Source: Methanobacteriota archaeon
GTDB taxonomy: Archaea > Thermoplasmatota > Poseidoniia > Poseidoniales > Thalassarchaeaceae
Length of the DNA: 28,085 nt
NCBI GenBank assembly: GCA_002731195.1
Contig: PCAI01000048.1
Span: 1 to 28,085, forward strand
Reading direction: 5' to 3'
Under the pieces are notes generated by a model, which saw only the letters and a list, made by a program, of their open reading frames with translations, had not been told where the DNA came from and did not search any database. Positions 1-7,643 of this stretch are shown here, one piece after another (the stretch's first letter is position 1; each line of letters starts with the position of its first letter). Position numbers and translations under genes: made by a program.

Positions 1-149
1 CGAGAGCGACAGATGCCAATTCTAAGATAATAAGAAGATCAATAGAGGGAGCAACTGCAACTGATATGACTATAATTGCACAACAAGCAGCATTAGACTA
101 TGAAAAAGAACTTTCTGAGAGAGCTTTAGATGAAGATTCAGAAGAATGA
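1..149 (+). CDS. Unidentified protein, C-terminal fragment
   Basis: An open frame enters from the left edge and stops with TGA at 147-149, giving about 48 residues. The visible tail is helical and charged and ends in an acidic run (ALDEDSEE). I do not recognise the family. Its end overlaps the start of the Pcc1 gene by 20 bases, so it is probably the upstream member of the same operon. In archaea Pcc1 is often found next to ribosomal protein, RNA polymerase or exosome genes, but nothing in this tail identifies any of them. Confidence 0.6.
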   Translation, partial: RATDANSKIIRRSIEGATATDMTIIAQQAALDYEKELSERALDEDSEE

Positions 150-363
150 GATTATATCTCTAAGTCTAAGAATAAAATCTTCTTTTGCAAGTTCTTTATC
201 GGCAAGCTTATCGACAGAAGCCATTTTTGATTATAAAAGTGGTATTTTAACTATTGATGAGAATGCTAATAGTTTTGTAGATTTACGTGCTAGATGGAAT
301 ACTATAATGAGAGGGCTTATAGCATCTGAACAGATACTTAAGGCTGTAGATAAAGAGGCGTGA
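130..363 (+). CDS. pcc1: KEOPS complex subunit Pcc1
   Basis: A 77-residue protein of the size expected for archaeal Pcc1, the dimerising subunit of KEOPS, which makes the universal N6-threonylcarbamoyl-adenosine at position 37 of ANN-decoding tRNAs. The Pcc1 pattern is visible: a first strand (ISLSLRIKSSFA), a helix leading to a conserved acidic residue (STEA), a short strand (GILTID) and the C-terminal helix signature FVDLRARWNTIMRG, corresponding to the family's 'alRa.lNs.lr'. It starts with ATG inside the end of the preceding gene, and its TGA overlaps the region just before prefoldin beta. Pcc1 next to prefoldin is a recurrent archaeal arrangement. No KEOPS kinase or Kae1 is in the window. 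The sequence is divergent but the pattern is convincing. Confidence 0.8.
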   Translation: MKIQKNEIISLSLRIKSSFASSLSASLSTEAIFDYKSGILTIDENANSFVDLRARWNTIMRGLIASEQILKAVDKEA

Positions 364-365
364 AG

Positions 366-686
366 ATGACCGAAGAGCAAAATACAGCAGAATTACAAAA
401 AATTGTACAAGAATTACAAATTATCAGAAGCCAAATCCAGACTTTCTCTTCTCAGAGTTCCGAGTATTCACTTACTATGGATTCTTTAGAATCGCAAAAC
501 CCAGACAAACCAGTGTATCGATCAGTAGGTAACTTACTACTTGAGGTAGATGATAGAGAGAAATTATTTCAAGAATTATCAGAATCCAAATTAAATATAG
601 AAAATCATCTCAAACTACTCATTGAAAGAGAAGAATCTCTGAGAGAGAAATACGAAGAACTCGTTGCCGCTTTCGAATCGCAGTGA
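366..686 (+). CDS. pfdB: Prefoldin subunit beta
   Basis: A 106-residue protein matching archaeal prefoldin beta: two long coiled-coil helices (about residues 1-32 and 65-104) flanking the beta-hairpin region with the family signature PVYRSVGNLLLEV (near residue 48). Prefoldin is a hexameric, ATP-independent cytosolic chaperone of two alpha and four beta subunits that passes unfolded proteins to the thermosome. I chose ATG at 366 rather than the GTG at 360 because GAGG at 355-358 sits 7 bases before the ATG, the same spacing as in other genes here. The end overlaps the GTGA motif used by the next gene, pointing to translational coupling. The alpha subunit is not in the window. Confidence 0.9.
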   Translation: MTEEQNTAELQKIVQELQIIRSQIQTFSSQSSEYSLTMDSLESQNPDKPVYRSVGNLLLEVDDREKLFQELSESKLNIENHLKLLIEREESLREKYEELVAAFESQ

Positions 687-691
687 TTGAT

Positions 692-1519
692 ATGTCAGAA
701 TCTACAGATTTTTCTCCATTAGTTGGAGATTTTATGGTTTTTCAGCGTTTATTGAAAGAAGGAGATACAAGTTCTGCATTGTCATTATCTGAAGAATTAC
801 TGGCACGTTCTAGAAGTATGTCGGAAAGAAATCACCATTATGAAGCAAGAATAAGGATGGAAAGGGCATTAATGGGCGCTATTAGTGAAAATGAAATAGG
901 CAATGAGCTAAGATGGTGTGTAGATAGATTAAATGCTACTTCTCCACAATCTGCATTACATGGTATTGCTCTACTCAACCTCGCTTCTTGGCACCTAAAT
1001 AATAATGAATTTATGATGGCATTGGCTACGCATTCAGAAATATCGCCAAAGTCCAATTTTCCTAATGAGTTAATGGCTCTTTCACGATTGGAGACTTCAA
1101 GAATACTTGCAAGTATGGAGGATTATGAGCCTGCCATGAGGCATGCATGGATTGCTCGTTCAGAATTCTCTAAGTCATCAATGACTCCTGAATTTTTAGT
1201 TAGTAATTTAGAATGGCTTAATATGGCTTTAGACAATGTTGATAAAAATGCTTTAAATATGGATTATCATGTAGAAAATGCTAAACCAAGAGAAAAACCA
1301 GGAGTTTCTACAATTTCTGCTAATCCTGAGGACATACAAGTAGTGGTAGAAGATATTGTGGAAATATTATTTCAAGACTTATCTGGGTCAGAAAGGAATG
1401 ATATTGGCTTGATTATTGATGCATCTGATATTTTGGGCATTAAGAAATGGAAAAACATACTTATTGAAAGAATACATGAAATTCAAGATAAAAAGATCTT
1501 AGAAGTACTCCAATCATGA
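692..1519 (+). CDS. Uncharacterised helical (TPR-like) protein
   Basis: A protein of about 275 residues that I do not recognise. It is almost entirely helical, with alternating Ala/Leu-rich helices (for example ALHGIALLNLASWHLNNNEF and ALSRLETSRILASMEDYEPA) that suggest TPR-type helical repeats in the first 180 residues. A low-complexity link is followed by a separate helical domain of about 65 residues. There are no signal peptide, membrane segments or metal motifs. The start could be GTG at 683, overlapping the prefoldin stop as GTGA, or ATG at 692; I prefer 692 because GTGATT then serves as the ribosome binding site. Coupling to Pcc1 and prefoldin suggests a protein-folding or translation-related scaffold, but this is inference from position only. 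Its 3' end overlaps the convergent Nudix gene by 37 bases. Confidence 0.75.
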   Translation: MSESTDFSPLVGDFMVFQRLLKEGDTSSALSLSEELLARSRSMSERNHHYEARIRMERALMGAISENEIGNELRWCVDRLNATSPQSALHGIALLNLASWHLNNNEFMMALATHSEISPKSNFPNELMALSRLETSRILASMEDYEPAMRHAWIARSEFSKSSMTPEFLVSNLEWLNMALDNVDKNALNMDYHVENAKPREKPGVSTISANPEDIQVVVEDIVEILFQDLSGSERNDIGLIIDASDILGIKKWKNILIERIHEIQDKKILEVLQS

Positions 1520-1878
1520 TTTTTAACGCGATTTATTTCTTCAATACTCCAACCTAGATTATCGGGGAAAACTATACACCATCCTACTTCATCTATGGCT
1601 AGATCTTCAGATTCCCATGATAAATGATTAGGTTCTATATCAACTTCAACCCAAACGACATATCCATCTTCTATGAGCGATTCATCATATGCCTTAGCAA
1701 TCCCTAGTAAACCTGTCTCTTCATACAATTCTCTCAATGCAGCCTCATCTATTTTTTCTCCTTCTTCTATCTTCCCACCGGGTAACTCCCATCCTCTTTT
1801 TTTATTCAGAACCATTAACCAACAATCATTTCCTTCAACTTTTGAAGTAGCCCAAATCGCTACAAATACTTTACTCAC
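1483..1878 (-). CDS. Nudix hydrolase
   Basis: A 131-residue single-domain Nudix protein. The complete Nudix box GX5EX7REUXEEXGU is present, beginning GGKIEEGEKIDEAA and ending LRELYEETGL, around residues 34-57, so the metal-binding glutamates are intact. The family hydrolyses nucleoside diphosphates linked to another group; the WELPGGK context is like that of MutT/ADP-ribose-type housecleaning enzymes, but the substrate cannot be read from sequence. It starts with GTG, overlapping the stop of the upstream TPR-like gene by 8 bases (GTGAGTAA), with GGAG further upstream, so it is probably the third gene of an operon with the UbiD-family decarboxylase and TPR-like genes. The last 37 bases are shared with the convergent gene on the other strand. 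Confidence 0.88.
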   Translation of the reverse strand: MSKVFVAIWATSKVEGNDCWLMVLNKKRGWELPGGKIEEGEKIDEAALRELYEETGLLGIAKAYDESLIEDGYVVWVEVDIEPNHLSWESEDLAIDEVGWCIVFPDNLGWSIEEINRVKNHDWSTSKIFLS

Positions 1879-2848
1879 TTTCCATCAACTCCAGGACCTT
1901 ATCTACTAGAATAAATGCCTCCTTATCGCCTTCTGCGGCCAATCTCCTAAGCATAAAGAATGCTTCTGACAGTCTATCTTGGTTAATCATAATTTCAACT
2001 TTCTCTGATAACCCTATCTCCTTTTCTGCTACTTCATTTTCTTCAACATCTATTACTGAGTTTGAAATCTCTTCCATTTTTCTAAGGAATTCTACTCTTT
2101 GACTGATCTTAGGAGTTTTCCATGGGATACTTTTGCGACCCTCTAATTTATTTTCCATACGCTTTTTGAACAATTCTCTAGATTTAGACTTGGGAAAATG
2201 TGTCTGGGCTTGGTCATAGCAAAACCAAGCCTGATCAAATTCCTCTCTTCTCTCATGTAATTTACCTAATTCTATCCAAACTTCAAAATTTGATGAATTT
2301 TGCGATAATAGATGTCTACTTAATTCTAAAAATAAATCTTCATAACCTGCTTTTTTTAGTTTTTCGATCCGTCGTGAGAATAAAATATTTGATCTCGGAT
2401 CTCTAGTGTCTAGATTTTCCAATCTATTACCAAATTTTTTAATTTCTTTTTCATTATCTTTAATTGCATCCCACCATTTATCTGGATCTAAAGGGTCTAT
2501 TTTGAATGCAGCTTCTAGCAATTTTTCACCTGACTCAATAATATTTATTTGGTGTAATTGTTCTAGTAGACTCTTGTCTCTACCTAATATATTGAATAAA
2601 TCCTCAAGGATTAATTTTATTCCTATATCGTCCCCATTTATCATTTTTATTTTCACTAGTAATCGCCAATTCTCTGGATTGGTGAAATCATACAGTATAG
2701 CTTGTTTAGAATTTTGCTCTGCCCACATTATGTTTTTCTGCTCTGACCCTAATTTCAGAAATTTCTTAGCCTGACTCCTATGTCTGTTACCAAGACTCCG
2801 TCTTGGATGCTGTAATGTATTTTTAATATCTTCATCATTTAAGGCCAT
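1871..2848 (-). CDS. Uncharacterised TPR-like protein
   Basis: A hydrophilic helical protein of about 325 residues. A TPR-like unit is visible around residues 185-230 (FEVWIELGKLHERREEFDQA then WFCYDQAQTHFPKS), where W, G, L, A and F fall at TPR consensus positions; weaker units lie nearer the N-terminus (WAEQNSKQAILYDFTNPENW). A last helical segment near residues 285-320 (AFFMLRRLAAEGDKEAF) looks like a further repeat. No catalytic motif, signal or membrane segment is seen. GTG at 2857 would overlap the UbiD stop by 4 bases; ATG at 2848 is preferred, with GTGA as ribosome binding site. It is probably an adaptor protein; its partner is unknown. Its place between the decarboxylase and Nudix genes implies co-transcription, not a proven functional link. 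Confidence 0.75.
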   Translation of the reverse strand: MALNDEDIKNTLQHPRRSLGNRHRSQAKKFLKLGSEQKNIMWAEQNSKQAILYDFTNPENWRLLVKIKMINGDDIGIKLILEDLFNILGRDKSLLEQLHQINIIESGEKLLEAAFKIDPLDPDKWWDAIKDNEKEIKKFGNRLENLDTRDPRSNILFSRRIEKLKKAGYEDLFLELSRHLLSQNSSNFEVWIELGKLHERREEFDQAWFCYDQAQTHFPKSKSRELFKKRMENKLEGRKSIPWKTPKISQRVEFLRKMEEISNSVIDVEENEVAEKEIGLSEKVEIMINQDRLSEAFFMLRRLAAEGDKEAFILVDKVLELMESE

Positions 2849-2853
2849 GTGAT

Positions 2854-4125
2854 TCACAAAACCGATTCATACTCTGCTCTATTTACATCTGGAGGAAGTG
2901 TTGCATCCATCCCTATTTTACTAGTAAATCCTTCTTCTGATCTACTTGGATCCAAACTAGAACCTTTCTGATTAGAGAGAATTATCGTATCTTTATCAGG
3001 CTGCCAACGAGTCATTAAAGCCCATTCTACTCTAGAAGGATTGGCAATATCTATATCCTTATCAACAACTATTACTTGTTTCATTGATTTATGGCCATTT
3101 AATGCTGCATGTATTGCTTTCATCCCATCGCCTTCCTTTTGTGGTTCAATTTGAACAACTGAAGACAACCACCCACAGCCGCCATCGGTCAAGTAAACAT
3201 CAGTACATGGAACAACTTCTGAAACTGCTGCTTTTATTGTAGGTGCCCTAGGCATGCCCATCAAAGTTCTATGCTCTACTTCTGCTTGAATCAAGGCATG
3301 AAATATCGGCTCATCTCTGTGGTGTATTGCATCATATTCTATTACAGGCTCCTGCCTTATCCCATCTACAGTTCCTGTTATATCTACATATGGCCCTTCA
3401 TCATCAATTTCCAGTGTTATTCTCGCTTCCATTGCATACTCTGCATCTGCAGGAACTACAATCCCATTTGCTAATTTAACAAGCTTCAGTGGTTTTCCAT
3501 GTAATTTCTGATGCAAGGATGAGGCTACACGTAATTCATCTAATGGTTCGTTAAATGACATTGCCGCTGCTAAGAGAACTACGGGATCAGGGGCATTTAC
3601 AACTGCTATTGGAACTTCGTCTCCATTTTCTTGAGCTCCTTCCATCATAGTTCTGAGATGCCTCGGAACGAATCTTGATACGGTATGATTTTTGTCTCTC
3701 AAGTATTGTCTATGGAATGACATATTTCTAATTCCTCCATATTCAGCTATTATCACAGAAGCCGACTGGTATCTTCCCTTATCTTCCTTATAATGCCAAG
3801 GAATAGGGATAATTTCCAAATTTACTTCTTTTTGAGTATTTTCTAATACGGAAGCTTCACTCTCATCTATGATAATTGGCTCAGAAGGATTTTTCATCGC
3901 CCATGCCATAATATCAATTAATTCTCCAGGAGTAATATCAAAGGTTTTGCAAATCCTTTCTCTTGTAAGTACATTCATCGCTGATTTATGGCCCTCCGCC
4001 TCGGCGACATTTGTGAATAAAAGAGGAGGATTTTCATTCTTTATTGAATACTCTAACATCTCATGAATTACACTAGTTCTTTCTTCCACATTTTTGACGT
4101 TGTGAAGCAAGTCCCGGAATGACAT
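2854..4125 (-). CDS. UbiD-family decarboxylase, probably anhydromevalonate phosphate decarboxylase
   Basis: A UbiD-superfamily prenyl-FMN-dependent decarboxylase of about 423 residues. Visible family blocks: SRFVPRHLRTMMEGA, IAVVNAPDPVVLLAAAMSF, VVPADAEYAMEA (carrying the conserved acidic residues), EGPYVDITGT, IHHRDEPIFHALI, LMGMPRAPTI, LTDGGCGWL, VIVVDKDIDI and VEWALMTRWQ. The length and the DIDI/EWALMTR/SSLDPS/IGMDATLP tail resemble the archaeal enzymes that decarboxylate trans-anhydromevalonate 5-phosphate to isopentenyl phosphate. The next two enzymes of that route (IPK, IDI-GGPPS) lie 5 kb away. The alternative is the UbiD-type decarboxylase of futalosine-derived menaquinone synthesis, also plausible given mqn genes in the window. 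ATG at 4125 (MSFRDLL, a typical family N-terminus) is preferred to ATG at 4176. It is first in an operon with TPR-like and Nudix genes. Confidence 0.88.
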   Translation of the reverse strand: MSFRDLLHNVKNVEERTSVIHEMLEYSIKNENPPLLFTNVAEAEGHKSAMNVLTRERICKTFDITPGELIDIMAWAMKNPSEPIIIDESEASVLENTQKEVNLEIIPIPWHYKEDKGRYQSASVIIAEYGGIRNMSFHRQYLRDKNHTVSRFVPRHLRTMMEGAQENGDEVPIAVVNAPDPVVLLAAAMSFNEPLDELRVASSLHQKLHGKPLKLVKLANGIVVPADAEYAMEARITLEIDDEGPYVDITGTVDGIRQEPVIEYDAIHHRDEPIFHALIQAEVEHRTLMGMPRAPTIKAAVSEVVPCTDVYLTDGGCGWLSSVVQIEPQKEGDGMKAIHAALNGHKSMKQVIVVDKDIDIANPSRVEWALMTRWQPDKDTIILSNQKGSSLDPSRSEEGFTSKIGMDATLPPDVNRAEYESVL

Positions 4126-4246
4126 ATTGTTAACCAACTGCTCAATCTGTTTGAATGTTAGCAATAACAATGACATTTTATGTCAATATCAATTGTCTTC
4201 AGCCTCTCATTTCTTATACCAAAGGTGGGTCGCCGAGACATCATTT

Positions 4247-4252
4247 AGAGGG
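4247..4252 (+). promoter_or_regulatory. Shine-Dalgarno site deciding the uS12 start
   Basis: AGAGGG lies 6 bases before a TTG at 4259. The peptide from that TTG (MGRGLFSGSK...) lines up with the normal archaeal uS12 N-terminus, so this site and TTG define the start although the frame stays open upstream to 4127. Confidence 0.7.
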
Positions 4253-4258
4253 TTATCG

Positions 4259-4699
4259 TTGGGTCGTGGATTATTTTCTGGTTCGAAAATGAAGAGTGAT
4301 CGTAAAAAATATAGATGGAAGGAACGACAATTTAGAAATCGTCAGTTCAAGAGACGTTCAGGTGGAGTTTTGAAACACGACCCTCTAAAGGGCAGTACAC
4401 AGGCTAAAGGAATCGTAATTGAAAAAGTTGGTTTCGAAGCAAAACAACCTAATTCTGCTATCAGAAAGGCTGTTAAAATAAGCTTAATTCGAACTGGCAA
4501 TAAATTAACAGCATTTGCTCCTGGTGATGGAGCTATTTCATTCATTGATGAGCATGATGAAGTTCTAGTAGAAGGTATTGGAGGTAGTAAGGGTAGGTCT
4601 TATGGTGACTTACCTGGTGTCCGATTTAAAGTTATTAAGGTAAATGGCGTTTCTCTTGATGAAATGGTAAGAGGGCGTAAGGAAAAGCCAGTAAGGTAG
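4259..4699 (+). CDS. rps12: 30S ribosomal protein uS12
   Basis: The archaeal/eukaryotic-type uS12 of the small-subunit decoding centre, 146 residues, the normal archaeal length. The conserved core is complete: KGIVIEKVGFEAKQPNSAIR, AFAPGDGAISFIDEHDEV, GRSYGDLPGVRFKVIKVNGV and the terminal GRKEKPVR; the PNSA loop that contacts the decoding site is intact. The start is TTG at 4259: the N-terminus MGRGLFSGSKMKSDRKKYRW matches the family and AGAGGG is correctly placed, whereas the open frame further upstream has no uS12 similarity and overlaps the divergent UbiD gene. It leads a block with uS7 (8 bases downstream) and EF-2, the archaeal version of the str operon. Confidence 0.95.
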   Translation: MGRGLFSGSKMKSDRKKYRWKERQFRNRQFKRRSGGVLKHDPLKGSTQAKGIVIEKVGFEAKQPNSAIRKAVKISLIRTGNKLTAFAPGDGAISFIDEHDEVLVEGIGGSKGRSYGDLPGVRFKVIKVNGVSLDEMVRGRKEKPVR

Positions 4700-4707
4700 G
4701 TGTCATA

Positions 4708-5322
4708 ATGTCAGAGGCAGAACAAGAAGAAAAAGTATCTCAAGATCCTATTGCAGGAATTGGAACAATGGTTTTTGGAAAGTGGGATGCCACTGATGTT
4801 GTTTGTGAAGACCCTGGACTAGCCCCATATATCAATTTACAAACCATAGGTACTCCACATTCTGGCGGCAGACATGCAAATGAGTATTTTGGAAAGGCAA
4901 ATCTTTCTATCATTGAGAGATTTATCAATAATTTAATGCGCTCTGGTAAATTTTCAGGTAAAAAACAGCATTGTGCCAAGGCTTTTGAAACTGCTCTTGA
5001 TACGATAAATGAGAAAACAGGTGCAAACCCATTACAGAATTTTATTGATGCTATTAAAGAAGCAGCACCTTGTGAGGAAATTACGAGAATAAAATTGGGT
5101 GCCGTAAGTCAACCTAAGGCTGTAGATTCATCTCCTATGAGGCGTATTGACATTGCTCTCCGAAATCTTTCTGTTGGTTGCGCTTCTGCAACGGCCAAGA
5201 GTAAAAAGTCATTAACTGAAGGAATAGTTTCTGAAATAACTAAAGCTGCACAGGGTGATGTTAGTTCATACTCTGTGGGTAAGAGAGATGAAGTAGAACG
5301 AATCGCATCTTCCGCTAGATGA
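4708..5322 (+). CDS. rps7: 30S ribosomal protein uS7
   Basis: uS7, 204 residues, the archaeal long form. It binds the 3' major domain of 16S rRNA and nucleates assembly of the small-subunit head. Recognisable segments are NEYFGKANLSIIERFINNLM, AFETALDTINEKTGANPLQN, the rRNA-binding stretch with MRRIDIALRN, and the C-terminal block AKSKKSLTEGIVSEI ending SSAR. ATG is preceded by AGGTG at a good distance and lies 8 bases after uS12, so the two genes are co-translated. The first 20 residues are acidic and variable, as in other archaea. Confidence 0.95.
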   Translation: MSEAEQEEKVSQDPIAGIGTMVFGKWDATDVVCEDPGLAPYINLQTIGTPHSGGRHANEYFGKANLSIIERFINNLMRSGKFSGKKQHCAKAFETALDTINEKTGANPLQNFIDAIKEAAPCEEITRIKLGAVSQPKAVDSSPMRRIDIALRNLSVGCASATAKSKKSLTEGIVSEITKAAQGDVSSYSVGKRDEVERIASSAR

Positions 5323-5367
5323 TTTCGTTAACATAATTAGGCACTCACTTCTTTGCTGCATTTATTG

Positions 5368-5375
5368 TTATATAC
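5368..5375 (+). promoter_or_regulatory. TATA box for the EF-2 gene
   Basis: TTATATAC lies in the 104-base gap between uS7 and EF-2. Start of transcription about 25 bases downstream (near 5400) would give a leader of about 27 bases containing GAGGT at 5416-5420, 6 bases before the EF-2 ATG. This suggests EF-2 has its own promoter in addition to read-through from the ribosomal genes. Placement is by inspection only. Confidence 0.5.
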
Positions 5376-5426
5376 AATCGTCTTTATCAACCTTAGTCAG
5401 GTCGCCGAATCAATTGAGGTCATAAT

Positions 5427-7640
5427 ATGGGTCGTAAAGAAGATAATATTGAACGTGCAGTAGAAGTAATGCATACAAGAGAAAATATTCGTAATTTAGC
5501 AATTGCTGCTCACATAGATCATGGAAAAACTACTCTATCTGATAACCTCATTGCAGGAGCAGGAATGATGTCAGAAGACTTGGCTGGGAAATCTAGAGTT
5601 TTAGATTTTGATGATCAGGAAAGTGCCCGAGGAATTACTATTAATGCAGCAAGTGCATCTATGGTACACGAAGTTGATGGTTCTGATTATCTAATTAATT
5701 TAATTGATACTCCTGGGCACGTAGACTTCGGTGGAGACGTTACTCGTGCAATGAGGGCAGTAGATGGCTGTATTATTTTGGCTTGTGCAGTTGAAGGTAC
5801 AATGCCTCAGACAGAAACAGTCGTTAGGCAAGCACTAAAAGAAAAAGTAAGGCCTGTATTATTCATAAATAAAGTAGATCGATTAATCAATGAACTCCAA
5901 ATTGATGCAGAAGAAATGTTGGCACGATTTCAGAAAATAATTATTAAAGTTAACAAATTAATTGCTACATTTGCACCGACAGAAGATTTAGCCAAATCTT
6001 GGCAAGTAGACGTTTCCAAGGGAACTGTTGCCTTTGGTTCTGCATATTATAATTGGGGAATGTCTATTCCTTACATGGTAAAGAGTGGAATCAATATGAC
6101 ACAGGTAATGGATTATTGCAAAAATGACAAGCAAAAAGAGCTTGCAAAACTAGCCCCTGTACATGGAGTTCTGCTTGATATGGCTGTAGATAAATTACCA
6201 TCTCCATTAGTAGCTCAAGAATATAGAATACCAAATATCTGGCAAGGTGATCTGGAGTCAGATTTTGGCCAATCAATGATAAAGTGTGATTCTGATGGTC
6301 CTTTGTCATTAATGATAGTAAAGATATGGATGGATCCTCATGCAGGCGAAGTTGCTGTAGGGAGAGTGTTTTCAGGCTCTATTAAACATGGTGAATCTGT
6401 GTGGGCACTTGGTGCTGCTAAGGCAGAAAGAGTTCAGCAAGTTAGTATGATGGTAGGTGGCGACAGGATTGCAGTATCAGAAGTTTCTGCTGGAAATATA
6501 GCTGCATTAACTGGAATAAAAAGTGCCGCTGCTGGAGTAACTATAACACGAAATGAAGATGATACAGGTTTCGAACCCATACGTCATTATTCAGAACCTG
6601 TTGTTACAGTAGCGGTTGAACCAAAATCAATGAAGGACTTGCCAAAGTTCATTGATGCACTAAGAAGCCTTGCAAAAGCAGATGCATCCTTACAAGTCTC
6701 AACAAACGCAGAAACCGGTGAAGCACTTTTAGCAGGTATGGGAGAACTTCATTTAGAGATTACGACTTATAGGATTGAAGAAGAACAAGGAATTAAAGTA
6801 AAGGTAAGTGAGCCTATTGTTGTCTATAGAGAATCAATAGAAGGGAATAATCATGGACGACCCTTTGAAGGTAAATCTCCCAATCGTCATAATAGATTTT
6901 ATATTGAGGTCGAACCTCTTCCTGAGAATGTTATCCAAGGATTGAGAGATGGTGATTTTGGCAAAGAAGGAGCTATTAGAACTAAAGATGCTAAAGAAGT
7001 TGGAAATAAATTTGCTGAATTTGGAATGGATAAAGATTTAATGAGGAAAGTATATGCAATTCACGGAACCAATGTTTTAGTTAATGACACAAAAGGTATA
7101 CAGAATCTTCATGAGACTAGAGAATTAATTATTGAAGGTTTCTTAGACTGTTGTAAAAAAGGTCCAGTAGCAGAAGAACCATTGATGGGTGTGATGGTTA
7201 GATTAGTCGATGCTAAATTACACGAAGATGCTATTCACAGAGGCCCAGCTCAGACCATACCAGCAGTTAGGAATTCTATGAAAGGAGCTCTAATAAGGGC
7301 TAGATCAGTTATATTTGAGCCTATACAAAATATTCGCATAGATGCACCAAATGATGTTATCGGTGGAGTTACTAGTGAACTCAATAAGCGCAGAGGAATA
7401 ATTGAAGACATGCCTGTAGAGGGAGGAACTGCAAGTGTAATTGGAAAAATGCCAGTCGCTGAATCTTTTGGTTTTTCAAATAGTGTAAGGGCCGCAAGTC
7501 AAGGTAGGGCAGTTTGGAATACTGAAAATGCAGGATATGTGCATTTACCTAGGGAATTATTCAATAAAGTTGTTGGAGAAATTAGGGAACGTAAAGGACT
7601 GAAAGTTGAACTTCCTGGGGAAGCGCAGTATATGGATTAA
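5427..7640 (+). CDS. fusA: Elongation factor 2 (EF-2)
   Basis: Archaeal EF-2, 737 residues, the GTPase that drives ribosomal translocation. The G-domain motifs are present: G1 AHIDHGKTT (about residues 28-36), switch I ending GITINAA, G3 DTPGHVDFGG and G4 NKVDR. Domains II-V follow, with GMGELHLEI in domain III. The domain IV tip carries LHEDAIHRGPAQ, whose His604 is the expected diphthamide site, so modification by the Dph pathway is predicted. The family ending near VELPGEAQYMD is complete. A GAGGT ribosome binding site and a candidate own promoter lie upstream. The gene converges with the IDI-GGPPS gene with a gap of only 3 bases. Confidence 0.97.
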   Translation: MGRKEDNIERAVEVMHTRENIRNLAIAAHIDHGKTTLSDNLIAGAGMMSEDLAGKSRVLDFDDQESARGITINAASASMVHEVDGSDYLINLIDTPGHVDFGGDVTRAMRAVDGCIILACAVEGTMPQTETVVRQALKEKVRPVLFINKVDRLINELQIDAEEMLARFQKIIIKVNKLIATFAPTEDLAKSWQVDVSKGTVAFGSAYYNWGMSIPYMVKSGINMTQVMDYCKNDKQKELAKLAPVHGVLLDMAVDKLPSPLVAQEYRIPNIWQGDLESDFGQSMIKCDSDGPLSLMIVKIWMDPHAGEVAVGRVFSGSIKHGESVWALGAAKAERVQQVSMMVGGDRIAVSEVSAGNIAALTGIKSAAAGVTITRNEDDTGFEPIRHYSEPVVTVAVEPKSMKDLPKFIDALRSLAKADASLQVSTNAETGEALLAGMGELHLEITTYRIEEEQGIKVKVSEPIVVYRESIEGNNHGRPFEGKSPNRHNRFYIEVEPLPENVIQGLRDGDFGKEGAIRTKDAKEVGNKFAEFGMDKDLMRKVYAIHGTNVLVNDTKGIQNLHETRELIIEGFLDCCKKGPVAEEPLMGVMVRLVDAKLHEDAIHRGPAQTIPAVRNSMKGALIRARSVIFEPIQNIRIDAPNDVIGGVTSELNKRRGIIEDMPVEGGTASVIGKMPVAESFGFSNSVRAASQGRAVWNTENAGYVHLPRELFNKVVGEIRERKGLKVELPGEAQYMD

Positions 7641-7643
7641 ATA

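Noticed and set aside
4127..4258. Longer uS12 start from ATG at 4127
   Set aside because: The extra 44 residues are Cys/Asn/Ser-rich with no uS12 similarity and their first part overlaps the other-strand UbiD-family gene if that starts at 4176; the TTG at 4259 has the right site and N-terminus.
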